Source of the DNA: Aquimarina acroporae
Lineage (GTDB): Bacteria > Bacteroidota > Bacteroidia > Flavobacteriales > Flavobacteriaceae
NCBI RefSeq assembly: GCF_023195925.1
Contig: NZ_JALPRE010000007.1
Location: forward strand, 186,001 to 250,000
DNA length: 64,000 nt
Direction: 5' to 3'
Shown: piece after piece, positions 27,524 through 37,976 of the stretch
Position numbering within the stretch: position 1 is the first letter of the stretch
Layout of the letters: the number at the start of each line of letters is the position of its first letter
The notes under the pieces: generated by a model
Told to the model about the DNA's origin: nothing
Database searches by the model: none
Seen by the model: the letters and a program-made list of their open reading frames with translations, nothing else
Program-made: the position numbers and the translations under genes

Positions 27524-28492
27524 TTATGCGTTATTCGACTTAAATTCTTTTAATTTTTCGATAAGTTTTGGAACAACCTCAAAAGCATCTCCAACAATTC
27601 CATAGTCGGCAGCTTTGAAGAAAGGCGCCTCAGGATCATTATTGATTACCACCTTCACCTTACTTGCATTAATACCTGCTAAGTGCTGAATAGCTCCCGA
27701 AACTCCAATTGCAATATATAGGTTTGATGCCACAGGTTTTCCTGTCTGCCCCACATGCTCACTATGTGGTCTCCACCCCATATCACTTACAGGCTTTGAA
27801 CAAGCCGTAGCCGCTCCTAATACATCTGCAAGATCTTCGATTAACCCCCAGTTCTCAGGGCCTTTTAAACCTCTACCACCAGAAACTACAACTTCCGCAT
27901 CAGCAATAGACACTTTGTCTGCGGCTTTATCTACCGAAGTAACACTAACTCCAAAATCTGCATCAGATAATGATGGCGAGAACGCTTCTGCAGATGCAGC
28001 AGCAGAACTTTCCTTTAATCCAAATGCGTTATTCGATAATCCTACGATTTTAACATCAGTAGAGATTTCCGTAATATTGAAAGCCTTATTTGTAAAAGCT
28101 GTACGTTTCACTTTAAAAGGAGAAGCACTTTCTGGCAATGCTACAACATTAGACGCATAACCGGCATTTAAACCTACAGCCAATAATGGCGCTAAGAATT
28201 TACTATCGGCAGAAGAACTTACCACTACCACTTTAGCACCTTCTTTTTCTGCAGCTTGTTTAAGAACATCTGCATATGCTTTTGCAGTAAATCCAGATAA
28301 CTTATCGTCTTTTACTTCTAAAACCTTATCTACTCCATAAGTTGCTAACTCGCTACTATCTCCCCCATTAATACTAACGGCAGTTACCGTTGTTCCTAAC
28401 ATATTAGCTACTTCTTTGGCATATGAAGCCACCTCAAAAGCTGCTTTCTTGAATTTTCCTCCTTCGCTTTCTGTATATACTAAAACTGACAT
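27524..28492 (-). CDS. etfA: Electron transfer flavoprotein alpha subunit
   Basis: The 322-residue ETF alpha subunit carries the FAD domain in its C-terminal half: VVSGGRGLKGPENWGLIEDLADVLGAATACSKPVSDMGWRP is split into the family signature, followed by HVGQTGKPVASNLYIAIGVSGAIQHLAG. With EtfB it takes electrons from acyl-CoA dehydrogenases and passes them to the quinone pool. It lies 10 bp downstream of etfB. A strong terminator follows. Confidence 0.95.
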   Translation of the reverse strand: MSVLVYTESEGGKFKKAAFEVASYAKEVANMLGTTVTAVSINGGDSSELATYGVDKVLEVKDDKLSGFTAKAYADVLKQAAEKEGAKVVVVSSSADSKFLAPLLAVGLNAGYASNVVALPESASPFKVKRTAFTNKAFNITEISTDVKIVGLSNNAFGLKESSAAASAEAFSPSLSDADFGVSVTSVDKAADKVSIADAEVVVSGGRGLKGPENWGLIEDLADVLGAATACSKPVSDMGWRPHSEHVGQTGKPVASNLYIAIGVSGAIQHLAGINASKVKVVINNDPEAPFFKAADYGIVGDAFEVVPKLIEKLKEFKSNNA

Positions 28493-28502
28493 ATTTTTTC
28501 TT

Positions 28503-29249
28503 TTAAATAGCTTTTGCTTCGTTATGTAATAAATCTATAAGTTCCTGCACGTTATCAGGAGACACTAATTTCACATCTCCTTTTGGAGCTGGCTTCTCAA
28601 ACTGAACAGCTTTAGTTTCTCCAGATGCTTCAACTGGCTCTACAACATTAAGAGGTTTTTTACGAGCCATCATGATCCCTCTCATATTAGGTATACGAAG
28701 ATCACTCTCCTCTACAAGTCCTTTTTGCCCACCTACTACCAACGGTAATTTGGTAGTTGAAGTTTCTTTACCTCCATCTATTTCGCGAATTGCGGTAGCG
28801 GTATCACCTTCGATCTCCAAACCAATACATGTATTTACAAAATTAGCTCCAATCAAACCTGCAACCATTCCCGGCACCATACCACCGTTATAATCGATAG
28901 ACTCTCTTCCTGCAATCACTAAATCATAACCACCATCTTGAGCAACCTTTGCCAATTGTTTTGCTACATAAAACCCATCGGTAGCTTCTGCATTTACTCG
29001 AATAGCATTATCTGCTCCAATAGCTAAAGCTTTACGTAATGTTGGTTCAGTCTCTGCGCCTCCTACATTAACAACATCTACAGATGCTCCCTGCTTTTCT
29101 TTAAACCACATGGCACGTGTTAATCCAAATTCATCATTAGGATTAATTACAAATTGCACCCCATTTGTGTCAAACTTAGTATCACCATCCGTAAAATTAA
29201 TTTTGGAAGTTGTGTCTGGCACATGGCTAATACATACTAATATTTTCAT
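28503..29249 (-). CDS. etfB: Electron transfer flavoprotein beta subunit
   Basis: The 248-residue beta subunit begins MKILVCISHVPDT and shows the AMP-binding pattern VVNVGGAETEPTLRKALAIGADNAIRV plus DLVIAGRESIDYNGGMVPGMVAGL. The C-terminal arm VVEPVEASGE... is typical for docking on EtfA. First gene of the etfB-etfA operon. The upstream 164-bp gap is shared with divergent pdhB. Confidence 0.95.
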   Translation of the reverse strand: MKILVCISHVPDTTSKINFTDGDTKFDTNGVQFVINPNDEFGLTRAMWFKEKQGASVDVVNVGGAETEPTLRKALAIGADNAIRVNAEATDGFYVAKQLAKVAQDGGYDLVIAGRESIDYNGGMVPGMVAGLIGANFVNTCIGLEIEGDTATAIREIDGGKETSTTKLPLVVGGQKGLVEESDLRIPNMRGIMMARKKPLNVVEPVEASGETKAVQFEKPAPKGDVKLVSPDNVQELIDLLHNEAKAI

Positions 29250-29413
29250 TTTATATAGGTATTTTTTGAGAATTTAATAATAAATGCGAATGTACAAATA
29301 AAATGTCGAATTTACTATGCATGCATAATAAATTTTTTAATTTTCAAGGATAATTAAAGGGTTTTAATTGCTACTTTTGCTTTTCGTGTAGCACAAAAAT
29401 AACATATATTTCA

Positions 29414-30391
29414 ATGAGAACAATACAATTCAGAGAAGCAATTTGCGAAGCAATGAGCGAAGAAATGCGCCGAGATGAATCTATTTACCTAATGGGTGAA
29501 GAAGTAGCCGAATACAATGGAGCTTATAAAGCTAGTAAAGGCATGTTAGATGAGTTTGGCCCTGACAGAGTTTTAGACACTCCTATCTCTGAATTAGGTT
29601 TTGCTGGAATAGGTGTAGGAAGTGCTATGAATGGAAATCGTCCTATTATAGAGTTTATGACCTTCAACTTTTCTCTAGTAGGTATCGACCAAATTATCAA
29701 TAACGCTGCAAAAATGCGCCAAATGAGTGGTGGACAATTCAATGTACCTATTGTTTTTAGAGGGCCAACAGCCTCTGCAGGTCAACTTGGAGCCACACAT
29801 TCACAAGCTTTTGAAAACTGGTTTGCGAACACACCTGGTTTAAAAGTGGTTGTTCCTTCAAACCCTAAAGACGCTAAAGGACTTTTAAAATCTGCCATCA
29901 GAGATAATGATCCTGTTATTTTTATGGAAAGTGAACAAATGTATGGTGATAAAGGAGAAGTGCCAGAAGGAGAATATACAATTCCACTTGGCGTAGCAGA
30001 ATTAAAAAGAGAAGGAAATGATGTTACCATTGTATCCTTCGGTAAAATTATCAAAGAAGCTATCAAAGCTGCAGACGAATTAGCCAAAGAAAATATCTCT
30101 TGTGAAATTATTGATCTTAGAACAGTTCGCCCACTTGATCTGGAAGCAATCTTTGCATCAGTTAAGAAGACAAATCGCTTAATTATACTTGAAGAAGCGT
30201 GGCCTCTTGCCAATATTGCTTCTGAAATCACATATCAGGTACAATCGAATATTTTTGATTATCTGGACGCCCCAATTATCAAAATTAATACGGCAGACAC
30301 TCCTACTCCATATTCTCCCGTATTGTTAGAAGAATGGCTTCCAAATAGCAATGATGTTGTTAAAGCTGTAAAAAAAGTGATGTATAAATAA
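29414..30391 (+). CDS. pdhB: Pyruvate dehydrogenase E1 component, beta subunit
   Basis: The 325-residue protein begins MRTIQFREAICEAMSEEMRRDESIYLMGEEV and carries YNGAYKASKGM, DTPISELGFAGIGVGSAMNG, and the MESEQMYGDKGEVPEGEYTIPLG segment characteristic of PDH E1 beta (transketolase central and C-terminal domains). It works with the E1 alpha subunit, not in this window, to decarboxylate pyruvate with thiamine diphosphate. It is a stand-alone gene here. TACTTTTG at 29372-29379 fits the -7 element of Bacteroidota promoters. Confidence 0.93.
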   Translation: MRTIQFREAICEAMSEEMRRDESIYLMGEEVAEYNGAYKASKGMLDEFGPDRVLDTPISELGFAGIGVGSAMNGNRPIIEFMTFNFSLVGIDQIINNAAKMRQMSGGQFNVPIVFRGPTASAGQLGATHSQAFENWFANTPGLKVVVPSNPKDAKGLLKSAIRDNDPVIFMESEQMYGDKGEVPEGEYTIPLGVAELKREGNDVTIVSFGKIIKEAIKAADELAKENISCEIIDLRTVRPLDLEAIFASVKKTNRLIILEEAWPLANIASEITYQVQSNIFDYLDAPIIKINTADTPTPYSPVLLEEWLPNSNDVVKAVKKVMYK

Positions 30392-30499
30392 AATAAACCT
30401 TTTATTTTGCGTTTCAACAATTTTGGATAATCATCAAAAATGGCCTAAAAATTGATGTGATCCACTAACTATTGCAAGTATTAATTATAATAACTTTGG

Positions 30500-32995
30500 A
30501 TGAGACATTTGATCTTAGGAGGAATTCTGACACTTTTTAGCTGCTCATTTCTTCTTGCACAAACAAAAGTTGGTGGCCAGGTCTATGACAATTACAAACA
30601 ACCTATTCCGTTTGCAAATGTGGTTTTTGTAAATTCTACTGTAGGAACTATTACCGATGAAAATGGTAGGTTCTACATGGAGTCTGACGAGAATTATTCT
30701 AATATAAAAATTTCCTTTATAGGGTTTAAAACCAAAAACATAGAGCTAACCAAAAAGGTTACCTATAATATGGAGATTATCCTTGAAGAAGAAGCGGCCG
30801 CTCTAGATGAGGTGGTCATATATAAAGGAAAAACATCCAAAAAGAACAATCCTGCGATAGACATTTTGAGAAAGATATGGGATAATCGAAGGGCAAATGG
30901 AGTAAAGAAATTCAAACAATATCAGTACGACAAGTATGAAAAATTGGAATTCGATCTTAATACCATTGACAGTGCTTTGGTAAACAGTCGAATTTTCAAT
31001 GGTATGGAGTTCATATTTGACGATGTCGACACTTCTAGAATTACAGGAAAAACTTACTTGCCTATATTCTTAAATGAAGCTATTTCTAAAGTATATGGTG
31101 ACAATACCTCAAATGATTTTAAGGAGGTACTAACCGGGAATAAAAATGCTGGATTTAGTGACAACCAAACACTTATTGCCTTTGTAAAGGATTTATATTC
31201 AGACTATGATGTTTATGATAATTATCTAAAATTCTTTGACAAAAGTTTCACCAGTCCTCTTTCGAGAACAGGTATCGATGTCTACAATTATGTTCTTACC
31301 GATAGTGCTTATATAGACAATAAATGGTGTTACAATATTGTGTATTATCCTAGAAGAAAAAACGAACTTACCTTCCAGGGAGATTTCTGGGTGAATGACA
31401 CCACATGGGCTATCAAAGACATCAATCTTGAAGTTACCAAAAGTGCAAATATAAACTGGGTAAAAGATCTTTATATAGAACAAGAATTTGATGTTCTAAA
31501 TGATTCCATATTCTTAATCACCAAAGATTATTTTCAATCAGACTTCTCGTTCAGCAAGAAAGAAAAGTCCAGAGGTGTATATGGAAAAAGAACCACTCTT
31601 TACGACAACTATAAATTCGACATCAAAAAAGATAAGAAGTTTTACCAAGCTCAGGTAGATCCTTATGATCAAGATATTTATAACCGCGCTGACTCTTTCT
31701 GGCAAAATGCCCGGATGGAAGAATTGAATAAAGATGAGCAAAAGGTCTATAAATTACTAGATACCTTAAGAACCGTTAAGGCTTTTAAACGCCTTTATAA
31801 TATTGGTACTATTCTCGCTACAGGTTATATAGAATTTGATGGTTTCGATTTTGGACCTCTATTCTCGACAGTCGGTTTCAATGATATCGAAGGTTGGAGA
31901 CTTCGAGCGGGAGGGCGAACTTATTTCTCAAGAAATGATCGTTGGAGAATTGAAGGATATGGTGCTTATGGTTTTAAAGATCAGAAATTTAAATACGGTA
32001 TTTCTGGTAAATATCTGATCGACAGAAAATCCAGATTAATTGCTTCTGCAGGTAATCGTCGTGATGTGGAGCAGTTGGGCGCGAGTTTAACCAATACCAA
32101 TGATGTAGAAGGAAGAAGCTTAGCCTCCTCTTCTATTATTGCAACTGGTGATAATGACAGATTGACCTCTATAAACCTATCGGCTTTTTCTTTGCAGTTA
32201 GAGCCTAAGAAAAACTTAACTTTAGGAGTAACTACCTCTTTTAGAAACCTTAAACCTGCTGATCGTTCGCGCTTTAGTCTAGATTTTGTTGATCCGGATT
32301 CAGGTGAATTAAGACAAGAGATAAACCAGACCGAAATAGGTACGTCTATTGCATATTTCCCCGGCAGAAAAACTACAGGATATGGTGTTGATAGAGTGGT
32401 GGTAAACGATGGGGATTTTGCAACCCTATTTCTCAACTATTCAGTAGGACTAAAAGATATTATAGAAAGTGATTTTGAATATCAAAAAATTCAATTTTTA
32501 TACCAACAGCCTTGGAATATTGGTGGTTTTGGCCGATTAAACAGTACACTTGAGGTAGGAAAAACGTTCGGAGACGTTCCATTAGGCTTATTAAGTGTAA
32601 TTCCTGGAAATCAGACCTATCTTTCTATATACAACACTTTTCCTCTTCTTAACTTCTATGAATTTGTAACAGATACATATGCTACTTTACATCTGGAACA
32701 TAATTTCAACGGAAGAATTTTTTCGAGAATACCTTTACTACGTAAATTGAACTTAAGAGAACTAGTCGGAATTCGAGGAGCATGGGGAGAGCTCTCTGAA
32801 GAAAATTTATTACTTAGCGCACCCTCAAACGAAATATTGATCTCTCCAGATGATGAAATCTACTGGGAGTATAGTGTTGGAGTTGGAAACATATTTAAAA
32901 TTTTCAGAATCGATTTTCATTTCAGAGGGAATTATTTTGATAATCCAGACGCTCGTAAATTTGGAGTTACCGGATCTTTCGGATTTTATTTCTAA
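30500..32995 (+). CDS. DUF5686 outer-membrane protein with carboxypeptidase-regulatory-like domain
   Basis: The 831-residue protein has a signal peptide (1-20, ending LLAQ), an N-terminal CarboxypepD_reg-like beta-sandwich (residues 21-105: VGGQVYDNYKQPIPFANVVFVNSTVGTITDENGRF) and then the large DUF5686 region, a helical and beta part followed by a C-terminal beta-barrel ending in GSFGFYF, whose terminal Phe is typical of BAM-inserted barrels. The architecture is TonB-receptor-like without a plug. Common and chromosomally conserved in Bacteroidota; function unknown. Confidence 0.88.
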   Translation: MRHLILGGILTLFSCSFLLAQTKVGGQVYDNYKQPIPFANVVFVNSTVGTITDENGRFYMESDENYSNIKISFIGFKTKNIELTKKVTYNMEIILEEEAAALDEVVIYKGKTSKKNNPAIDILRKIWDNRRANGVKKFKQYQYDKYEKLEFDLNTIDSALVNSRIFNGMEFIFDDVDTSRITGKTYLPIFLNEAISKVYGDNTSNDFKEVLTGNKNAGFSDNQTLIAFVKDLYSDYDVYDNYLKFFDKSFTSPLSRTGIDVYNYVLTDSAYIDNKWCYNIVYYPRRKNELTFQGDFWVNDTTWAIKDINLEVTKSANINWVKDLYIEQEFDVLNDSIFLITKDYFQSDFSFSKKEKSRGVYGKRTTLYDNYKFDIKKDKKFYQAQVDPYDQDIYNRADSFWQNARMEELNKDEQKVYKLLDTLRTVKAFKRLYNIGTILATGYIEFDGFDFGPLFSTVGFNDIEGWRLRAGGRTYFSRNDRWRIEGYGAYGFKDQKFKYGISGKYLIDRKSRLIASAGNRRDVEQLGASLTNTNDVEGRSLASSSIIATGDNDRLTSINLSAFSLQLEPKKNLTLGVTTSFRNLKPADRSRFSLDFVDPDSGELRQEINQTEIGTSIAYFPGRKTTGYGVDRVVVNDGDFATLFLNYSVGLKDIIESDFEYQKIQFLYQQPWNIGGFGRLNSTLEVGKTFGDVPLGLLSVIPGNQTYLSIYNTFPLLNFYEFVTDTYATLHLEHNFNGRIFSRIPLLRKLNLRELVGIRGAWGELSEENLLLSAPSNEILISPDDEIYWEYSVGVGNIFKIFRIDFHFRGNYFDNPDARKFGVTGSFGFYF

Positions 32996-33167
32996 ATCTA
33001 CTTTGCATACATTTTTAACCAAAAAATAATCTATTTTCGATTTTGAAAACGTTATAGTTTATCTTAAGGTTAAAATTTAAGTGAAAACACAATATTTTTT
33101 GTCAATAAGTTTTAAGTAAACCCTTGCATTACCTATCTTTGCCGCCCATTAAATGAAAACAAAAATT

Positions 33168-33698
33168 ATGAGCGCAGCTACCAAAGAAAGCTTCGATGTA
33201 CTAATTGAAATCCCAAAGGGAAGTAGAAATAAATACGAATACGACTTTGATATTAAAAAAATTCGATACGATCGAATGATATTTTCTTCGATGATGTATC
33301 CGGCAGATTATGGTTTTATACCTGAGACTATGGCATTAGATGGAGATCCTCTTGATGTACTAGTTTTAGTAACAGAACCTACCTTTCCTGGTTGCGTTAT
33401 GGAAGTAAAACCAATTGGTGTATTTCATATGACAGATGAAAAAGGTCCTGATGAAAAAATCATTTGCGTACCTGTTTCTGACCCAATTGCAAACAAACTT
33501 GCCGATCTAAAAGAAATGAATCCACATTTGATTAGTGAAATTGAACACTTCTTCCAAGTATATAAAGATCTTGAGAAGAAAAAAGTAGATGTAGGCGGAT
33601 GGGGAAATATAGATGATGCAAAAGCGATCATCAAGGCGTGCGTAAAGCGTTTTGAGGATCTTGAAGACAAACCTAAGGGTCTGTTTAGTATCCATTAA
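33168..33698 (+). CDS. ppa: Inorganic pyrophosphatase (soluble)
   Basis: The 176-residue family I PPase hydrolyses pyrophosphate in the cytoplasm. SFDVLIEIPKGSRNKYEYD at the start, YPADYGFIPET, and GDPLDVLVL with the metal-binding Asps are all present. The ATG at 33168 (MSAATKES) fits the family better than the one at 33153. TATCTTTG at 33134-33141 is a perfect -7 box. A terminator separates it from hppA, 111 bp downstream. Confidence 0.96.
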   Translation: MSAATKESFDVLIEIPKGSRNKYEYDFDIKKIRYDRMIFSSMMYPADYGFIPETMALDGDPLDVLVLVTEPTFPGCVMEVKPIGVFHMTDEKGPDEKIICVPVSDPIANKLADLKEMNPHLISEIEHFFQVYKDLEKKKVDVGGWGNIDDAKAIIKACVKRFEDLEDKPKGLFSIH

Positions 33699-33717
33699 AT
33701 TTTCGTTAAAAAAATTT

Positions 33718-33756
33718 AAAAAAGCTCAATGATTTATAATAAACATTGAGCTTTTT
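33718..33756 (+). terminator. Terminator between ppa and hppA
   Basis: AAAGCTCAATG at 33721-33731 pairs with CATTGAGCTTT at 33744-33754, with A-rich left and T-rich right flanks. Confidence 0.8.
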
Positions 33757-33809
33757 GTATTTAGGGTATTTTTACTACTTTTAGCCACTAATTAACTTAA
33801 AATATATTT

Positions 33810-36074
33810 ATGGAATCAAATATGATCTTCGTACCAATTGCATTGGCAATTCTGGGCTTACTTTTTATGTTCATTAAAATGGCCTGGGTCAAAAAACAAG
33901 CCCCTGGTAACGAAAAAATGCAAGGTATTTCTAAAAGTATAAAAGAAGGTGCTTTAGCTTTCCTTGCAGCAGAATATAGATTACTATTAATTTTTGTGGT
34001 TATTGCTTCAGCAGCACTATTTGGAATTTCAACCATTGTTGACACAACAAGTTGGATGATTGTTCCGGCTTTTATTTTTGGTGCTATTTTTTCTGCATTA
34101 GCAGGAAACATAGGTATGCGTATTGCTACAGAAGCTAACGCAAGAACCGCAGAAGCTGCCAAAACTAGTCTTCCTCAGGCATTAAAAGTTTCTTTTGGAG
34201 GAGGTACTGTCATGGGATTAGGAGTTGCAGGTCTGGCCGTGTTAGGGTTAAGTTTGTTTTTCCTGTTTTTTAGCTCGCAATTTATGGGTAACGAAGGATC
34301 TTTTTATAACAATATGACTATAGTACTCGAAGCTCTGGCAGGATTTTCTCTAGGAGCAGAGTCAATCGCTCTATTTGCTCGAGTTGGAGGTGGTATTTAC
34401 ACCAAAGCTGCAGATGTTGGAGCTGATTTGGTAGGTAAGGTTGAAGCTGGTATCCCAGAAGATGATCCTCGAAACCCTGCAACCATAGCAGATAATGTAG
34501 GTGATAATGTTGGAGATGTTGCAGGAATGGGTGCCGACCTTTTTGGTTCGTATGTAGCTACCGTTCTTGCTGCAATGGTACTAGGAAATTACGTGATTCG
34601 GGACATGTCTCACACGACTCAGTTTACTGATGCTTTTGGTAACATGGGACCAATTCTTCTACCAATAGTTATTGCTGGAGTAGGGATTCTGGCTTCGATT
34701 ATCGGTACTTTTTTAGTAGGAGTAAAAAACAATGAAGCAAAAGAAGCTCAGGTACAAAAAGCTTTGGATCTAGGGAATTGGGTAGCTATTATTTTAACAG
34801 TAGTTGCAAGTTATTTCTTAATTCAATATATGCTGCCTTCAACCATGCAAATGAATTTCTTTGGAGAAGGAGTTAAGGACGTATCTTCAATGAATGTATT
34901 TTATTCTACGCTTATTGGCCTAGCCGTAGGAGCTCTAATATCTATTGTAACCGCATATTATACTAGTTTAGGAAAAAAACCCGTACTAGACATTGTACAA
35001 AATAGTTCCACAGGTGCTGCAACCAATATTATTGCTGGACTAGCAGTAGGAATGAAATCTACTTTTTTGTCTGTTATTCTTTTTGCTGCCGCAATTTATG
35101 GTTCTTATGAACTTGCAGGTTTTTATGGTGTTGCGCTTGCAGCTTCTGCTATGATGGCAACTACAGCTATGCAATTGGCTATTGATGCCTTTGGCCCTAT
35201 AGCCGATAACGCAGGAGGTGTTGCCGAAATGAGTGAATTAGAAGATCATGTACGTGAACGTACAGATATCTTAGATTCGGTAGGTAATACAACTGCTGCG
35301 GTTGGTAAAGGTTTTGCTATTGCATCTGCCGCCTTAACCGCATTGGCATTATTTGCTGCCTATGTAACTTTTACGGGTATCGATGGTATCAACATTTTCA
35401 AAGCAGATGTATTAGCTATGTTATTCGTAGGAGGAATGATTCCTGTAATATTTTCAGCTTTAGCAATGAAATCGGTAGGTAAGGCCGCCATGGAAATGGT
35501 TCAGGAAGTGCGTCGACAATTTAAAGAGATTCCGGGTATAATGGAAGGAACAGGAACTCCCGAATACGCAAAATGTGTAGACATTTCTACAAAAGCTGCC
35601 TTAAAAGAAATGATATTACCAGGTTTAATTACCATTATTACTCCTATTATAATCGGACTTCTATTTGGTGCTGAACCTTTAGGAGGTTATATGGCTGGAG
35701 TTTGTGTATCTGGTGTAATGTGGGCAATCTTTCAAAACAACGCCGGAGGTGCTTGGGATAATGCTAAAAAGTCATTTGAAGCAGGTGTCGAAATTGATGG
35801 AGAAATGACCTATAAAGGGTCTGACGCACATAAAGCTGCCGTTACTGGAGATACTGTAGGAGATCCTTTTAAAGATACTTCTGGTCCTTCTATGAATATT
35901 TTGATTAAACTTACGTGTTTAGTTGGGCTTGTAATCGCTCCTATATTAGGCGGACATCATGAAGAAACAGCTGTCGCCGATCAAGATGCTAAGGTTATAA
36001 AGGTAGAAGAAAACAAATCTTCGACTACTGAAACTACAGATAAAGTGGCGATCATAAAGTCTGTATCAAAATAA
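33810..36074 (+). CDS. hppA: Membrane-bound ion-pumping pyrophosphatase
   Basis: The 754-residue integral membrane protein uses PPi hydrolysis to pump H+ and/or Na+. It shows about 16 membrane helices and the substrate-site motifs [40 protein letters not shown] and [19 protein letters not shown]. The [10 protein letters not shown] motif has Ala where K+-independent enzymes have Lys, which indicates the K+-dependent class. Whether it pumps Na+, H+ or both is not certain from sequence alone. A hydrophilic tail of about 40 residues follows the last helix. A perfect terminator closes the gene. Confidence 0.95.
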   Translation: MESNMIFVPIALAILGLLFMFIKMAWVKKQAPGNEKMQGISKSIKEGALAFLAAEYRLLLIFVVIASAALFGISTIVDTTSWMIVPAFIFGAIFSALAGNIGMRIATEANARTAEAAKTSLPQALKVSFGGGTVMGLGVAGLAVLGLSLFFLFFSSQFMGNEGSFYNNMTIVLEALAGFSLGAESIALFARVGGGIYTKAADVGADLVGKVEAGIPEDDPRNPATIADNVGDNVGDVAGMGADLFGSYVATVLAAMVLGNYVIRDMSHTTQFTDAFGNMGPILLPIVIAGVGILASIIGTFLVGVKNNEAKEAQVQKALDLGNWVAIILTVVASYFLIQYMLPSTMQMNFFGEGVKDVSSMNVFYSTLIGLAVGALISIVTAYYTSLGKKPVLDIVQNSSTGAATNIIAGLAVGMKSTFLSVILFAAAIYGSYELAGFYGVALAASAMMATTAMQLAIDAFGPIADNAGGVAEMSELEDHVRERTDILDSVGNTTAAVGKGFAIASAALTALALFAAYVTFTGIDGINIFKADVLAMLFVGGMIPVIFSALAMKSVGKAAMEMVQEVRRQFKEIPGIMEGTGTPEYAKCVDISTKAALKEMILPGLITIITPIIIGLLFGAEPLGGYMAGVCVSGVMWAIFQNNAGGAWDNAKKSFEAGVEIDGEMTYKGSDAHKAAVTGDTVGDPFKDTSGPSMNILIKLTCLVGLVIAPILGGHHEETAVADQDAKVIKVEENKSSTTETTDKVAIIKSVSK

Positions 36075-36093
36075 AAAACATAAAATTATCTTT

Positions 36094-36130
36094 AAACAAC
36101 CTCGTTCCTTTGAACGAGGTTGTTTATTTT
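36094..36130 (+). terminator. Strong terminator after hppA
   Basis: Perfect 14-bp arms (AAACAACCTCGTTC at 36094-36107 and its complement at 36112-36125), a four-base loop and a T-rich tail. A TTG start codon for the next gene (36120) would lie inside this stem, so that start is excluded. Confidence 0.9.
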
Positions 36131-36152
36131 TATATCAAAATCTACTTTTTAC

Positions 36153-37154
36153 ATGTTTAAAAAGAAAACGTTACGTATCAACACCTATCAAGGATATGGC
36201 ACAAAGACATTTTTTCGTGCAACTGGTAGAGCCCTTGAAGACGAAAACGTAGATTTTAGTGACAACCAAAGTATTTTTAAAACCCTTAGAAATATTTATC
36301 GCCAATTTGAAAGTGACGAGGTAAGAAACATTCCTATCAACATACATCTCCCTAATGGAAAAACTGTTGAAACAACTACTGATCATGAAGGATATTATCA
36401 TGTGGAGTTAGAGACTTCTATACCAGATACCCAAAACACTGAAAATTATTGGGTAGACTACGCAGTATCTTATAAAAAAGAACTGATGAGAAAAAAAATA
36501 AGCGATGGCAACACTTTCCAAAGTCAAATGCTTATTCCCTCTTCTGAAACTGAATATGGTATCATAAGCGATATAGATGACACCATTATTCATACAGGAG
36601 TAGCTTCTTTTTTTAAATGGAGGGTTATTGCAAATACGATTTTTAAAAATTTCGACAAACGACAAGCTATCGAAGGGACTGTCAATTTTTACAAAAAATT
36701 ACAGTATGGAAAAAGTAACAAGCCTGTAAATCCTTTTTTTTATGTGAGTAATAGCCCTTGGAATTTGTATGATTATTTAAGTGCTTTTTTTAAAAGGAAT
36801 AATTTCCCCAAAGGGCCAATCTTATTGAGAGATTTCAGAACTCCTTTTGACAAAACACCTAAACCCAAGATTCCGCATAAACAATCTGAGATCACCAATT
36901 TATTAAAGATGTATCCCAAAATGAAATTTGTTTTAATTGGAGATTGTGGAGAAAAAGACGCAGATATTTATACACAAATTGCAAAAGAATTTAAAGGTAG
37001 AATTTTAGCAATCTACCTAAGAAATGTGGACCATCGTAAAAAGGAAAGACGTATTCAAAAAATTATAAATTCTTTCAAACTTGCACCCACCTTACTTGTT
37101 CGCACTTCAAGGGAAGCCCTTGATCATGCGAAGGAAATAGGCCTAATCGATTAG
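36153..37154 (+). CDS. App1-like phosphatidate phosphatase domain protein (DUF2183)
   Basis: The 333-residue protein has an N-terminal beta-rich domain (residues 1-120) and then a DUF2183/App1 domain: the DxDxT motif SDIDDTIIHTGVASFFKWR near 148, FFYVSNSPWNLYDYLSAFF near 205, and IGDCGEKDADIY near 272. These are HAD-type catalytic motifs; yeast App1 dephosphorylates phosphatidate. The bacterial role is unproven. The ATG at 36153 is chosen because the upstream TTG is inside the hppA terminator. The stop codon overlaps the stop of the convergent regulator by four bases. Confidence 0.88.
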   Translation: MFKKKTLRINTYQGYGTKTFFRATGRALEDENVDFSDNQSIFKTLRNIYRQFESDEVRNIPINIHLPNGKTVETTTDHEGYYHVELETSIPDTQNTENYWVDYAVSYKKELMRKKISDGNTFQSQMLIPSSETEYGIISDIDDTIIHTGVASFFKWRVIANTIFKNFDKRQAIEGTVNFYKKLQYGKSNKPVNPFFYVSNSPWNLYDYLSAFFKRNNFPKGPILLRDFRTPFDKTPKPKIPHKQSEITNLLKMYPKMKFVLIGDCGEKDADIYTQIAKEFKGRILAIYLRNVDHRKKERRIQKIINSFKLAPTLLVRTSREALDHAKEIGLID

Positions 37155-37918
37155 CTTTTCAGACTTCTTACTTCCGAAGTAAGTGCAAGCATCGCTTCCT
37201 GTAACTGTTTAATACTTGCCGAATCTGAGTTAGCATCAATATTAAAACTTAATTTACTATTTACTTCCCACAGTTCTACAATTTGATGTACCTGAATAGT
37301 GTAAGGTAGATACTCCGGGTTTAATGAAATTAAGGTAATTGTAGAAGCGTCTTCATTTTTTCTCACCTTTTTTACCACAACGCTATCTTCCAACACTACA
37401 ACACAAATGGCATTTGACCCAATTTCAGAAAGACTATTAATAGCTTTTCCTATTACCCACTCTTTTGGTTCCAGCACGGGCATCATACTATCCCCTTCAA
37501 CCTGAAAACCTCTATAGGTAGCATTACGATATTCCGGCAAAGGGATATCAAAAGCAGGTAACTGTTGATACCAATCTACATCCTGTACATTATGAGGATA
37601 ACCTGCGGCTGCTTTCACATTTACCAAAACAATGTTCTCATTATTCTGTGTATCTACTGTGATTACCTTTGGTGCAACATCTCCTTCCTGTAACTGGATT
37701 TTTTTCTGATTACTTTCCCCAAATAACCAAAGCGGGTTTACATTAAACTCTTGTAGCAATTTAGCCACTACTTTCCCTGAAATTTTCGTCTTACCCCTTT
37801 CGATATCTGCAGTGGAATTTTTAATATCCAAAATCTTTGCAAAATCGGCTTGGGTATAATGATTCTCTTCGCGAATTGATTTAAATCGCTTAATGGTTTG
37901 GTCAGTTAAGTTATCCAT
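37151..37918 (-). CDS. LexA-like self-cleaving XRE-family repressor (HTH + S24 peptidase)
   Basis: Residues 8-65 are an XRE helix-turn-helix (YTQADFAKILDIKNSTADIERGK). Residues 98-225 are a LexA/CI-type S24 domain with the complete autoproteolysis set: an Ala-Gly bond in VKAAAGYPHN (A105-G106), the nucleophile Ser144 in VEGDSMMPVLEP, and the Lys of VVVKKVRKNED (K183 or K184). RecA-filament-driven self-cleavage is thus plausible. The promoter carries a palindrome, so it probably represses itself and the divergent DNA-repair-like cassette. Confidence 0.9.
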   Translation of the reverse strand: MDNLTDQTIKRFKSIREENHYTQADFAKILDIKNSTADIERGKTKISGKVVAKLLQEFNVNPLWLFGESNQKKIQLQEGDVAPKVITVDTQNNENIVLVNVKAAAGYPHNVQDVDWYQQLPAFDIPLPEYRNATYRGFQVEGDSMMPVLEPKEWVIGKAINSLSEIGSNAICVVVLEDSVVVKKVRKNEDASTITLISLNPEYLPYTIQVHQIVELWEVNSKLSFNIDANSDSASIKQLQEAMLALTSEVRSLKS

Positions 37919-37976
37919 AAACTAGGATTTTTATTATTATCTCATAAGCAAACTAATGATTTGGGATAATTTCTAA

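Noticed and set aside
29414..30391. Branched-chain oxoacid dehydrogenase beta subunit instead of PdhB
   Set aside because: The MESEQMYGDKGEVPEGEY segment is typical of pyruvate dehydrogenase E1 beta.
31981..32436. 151-codon minus-strand ORF in the DUF5686 gene
   Set aside because: Shadow ORF; the plus-strand protein is well supported over the whole stretch.
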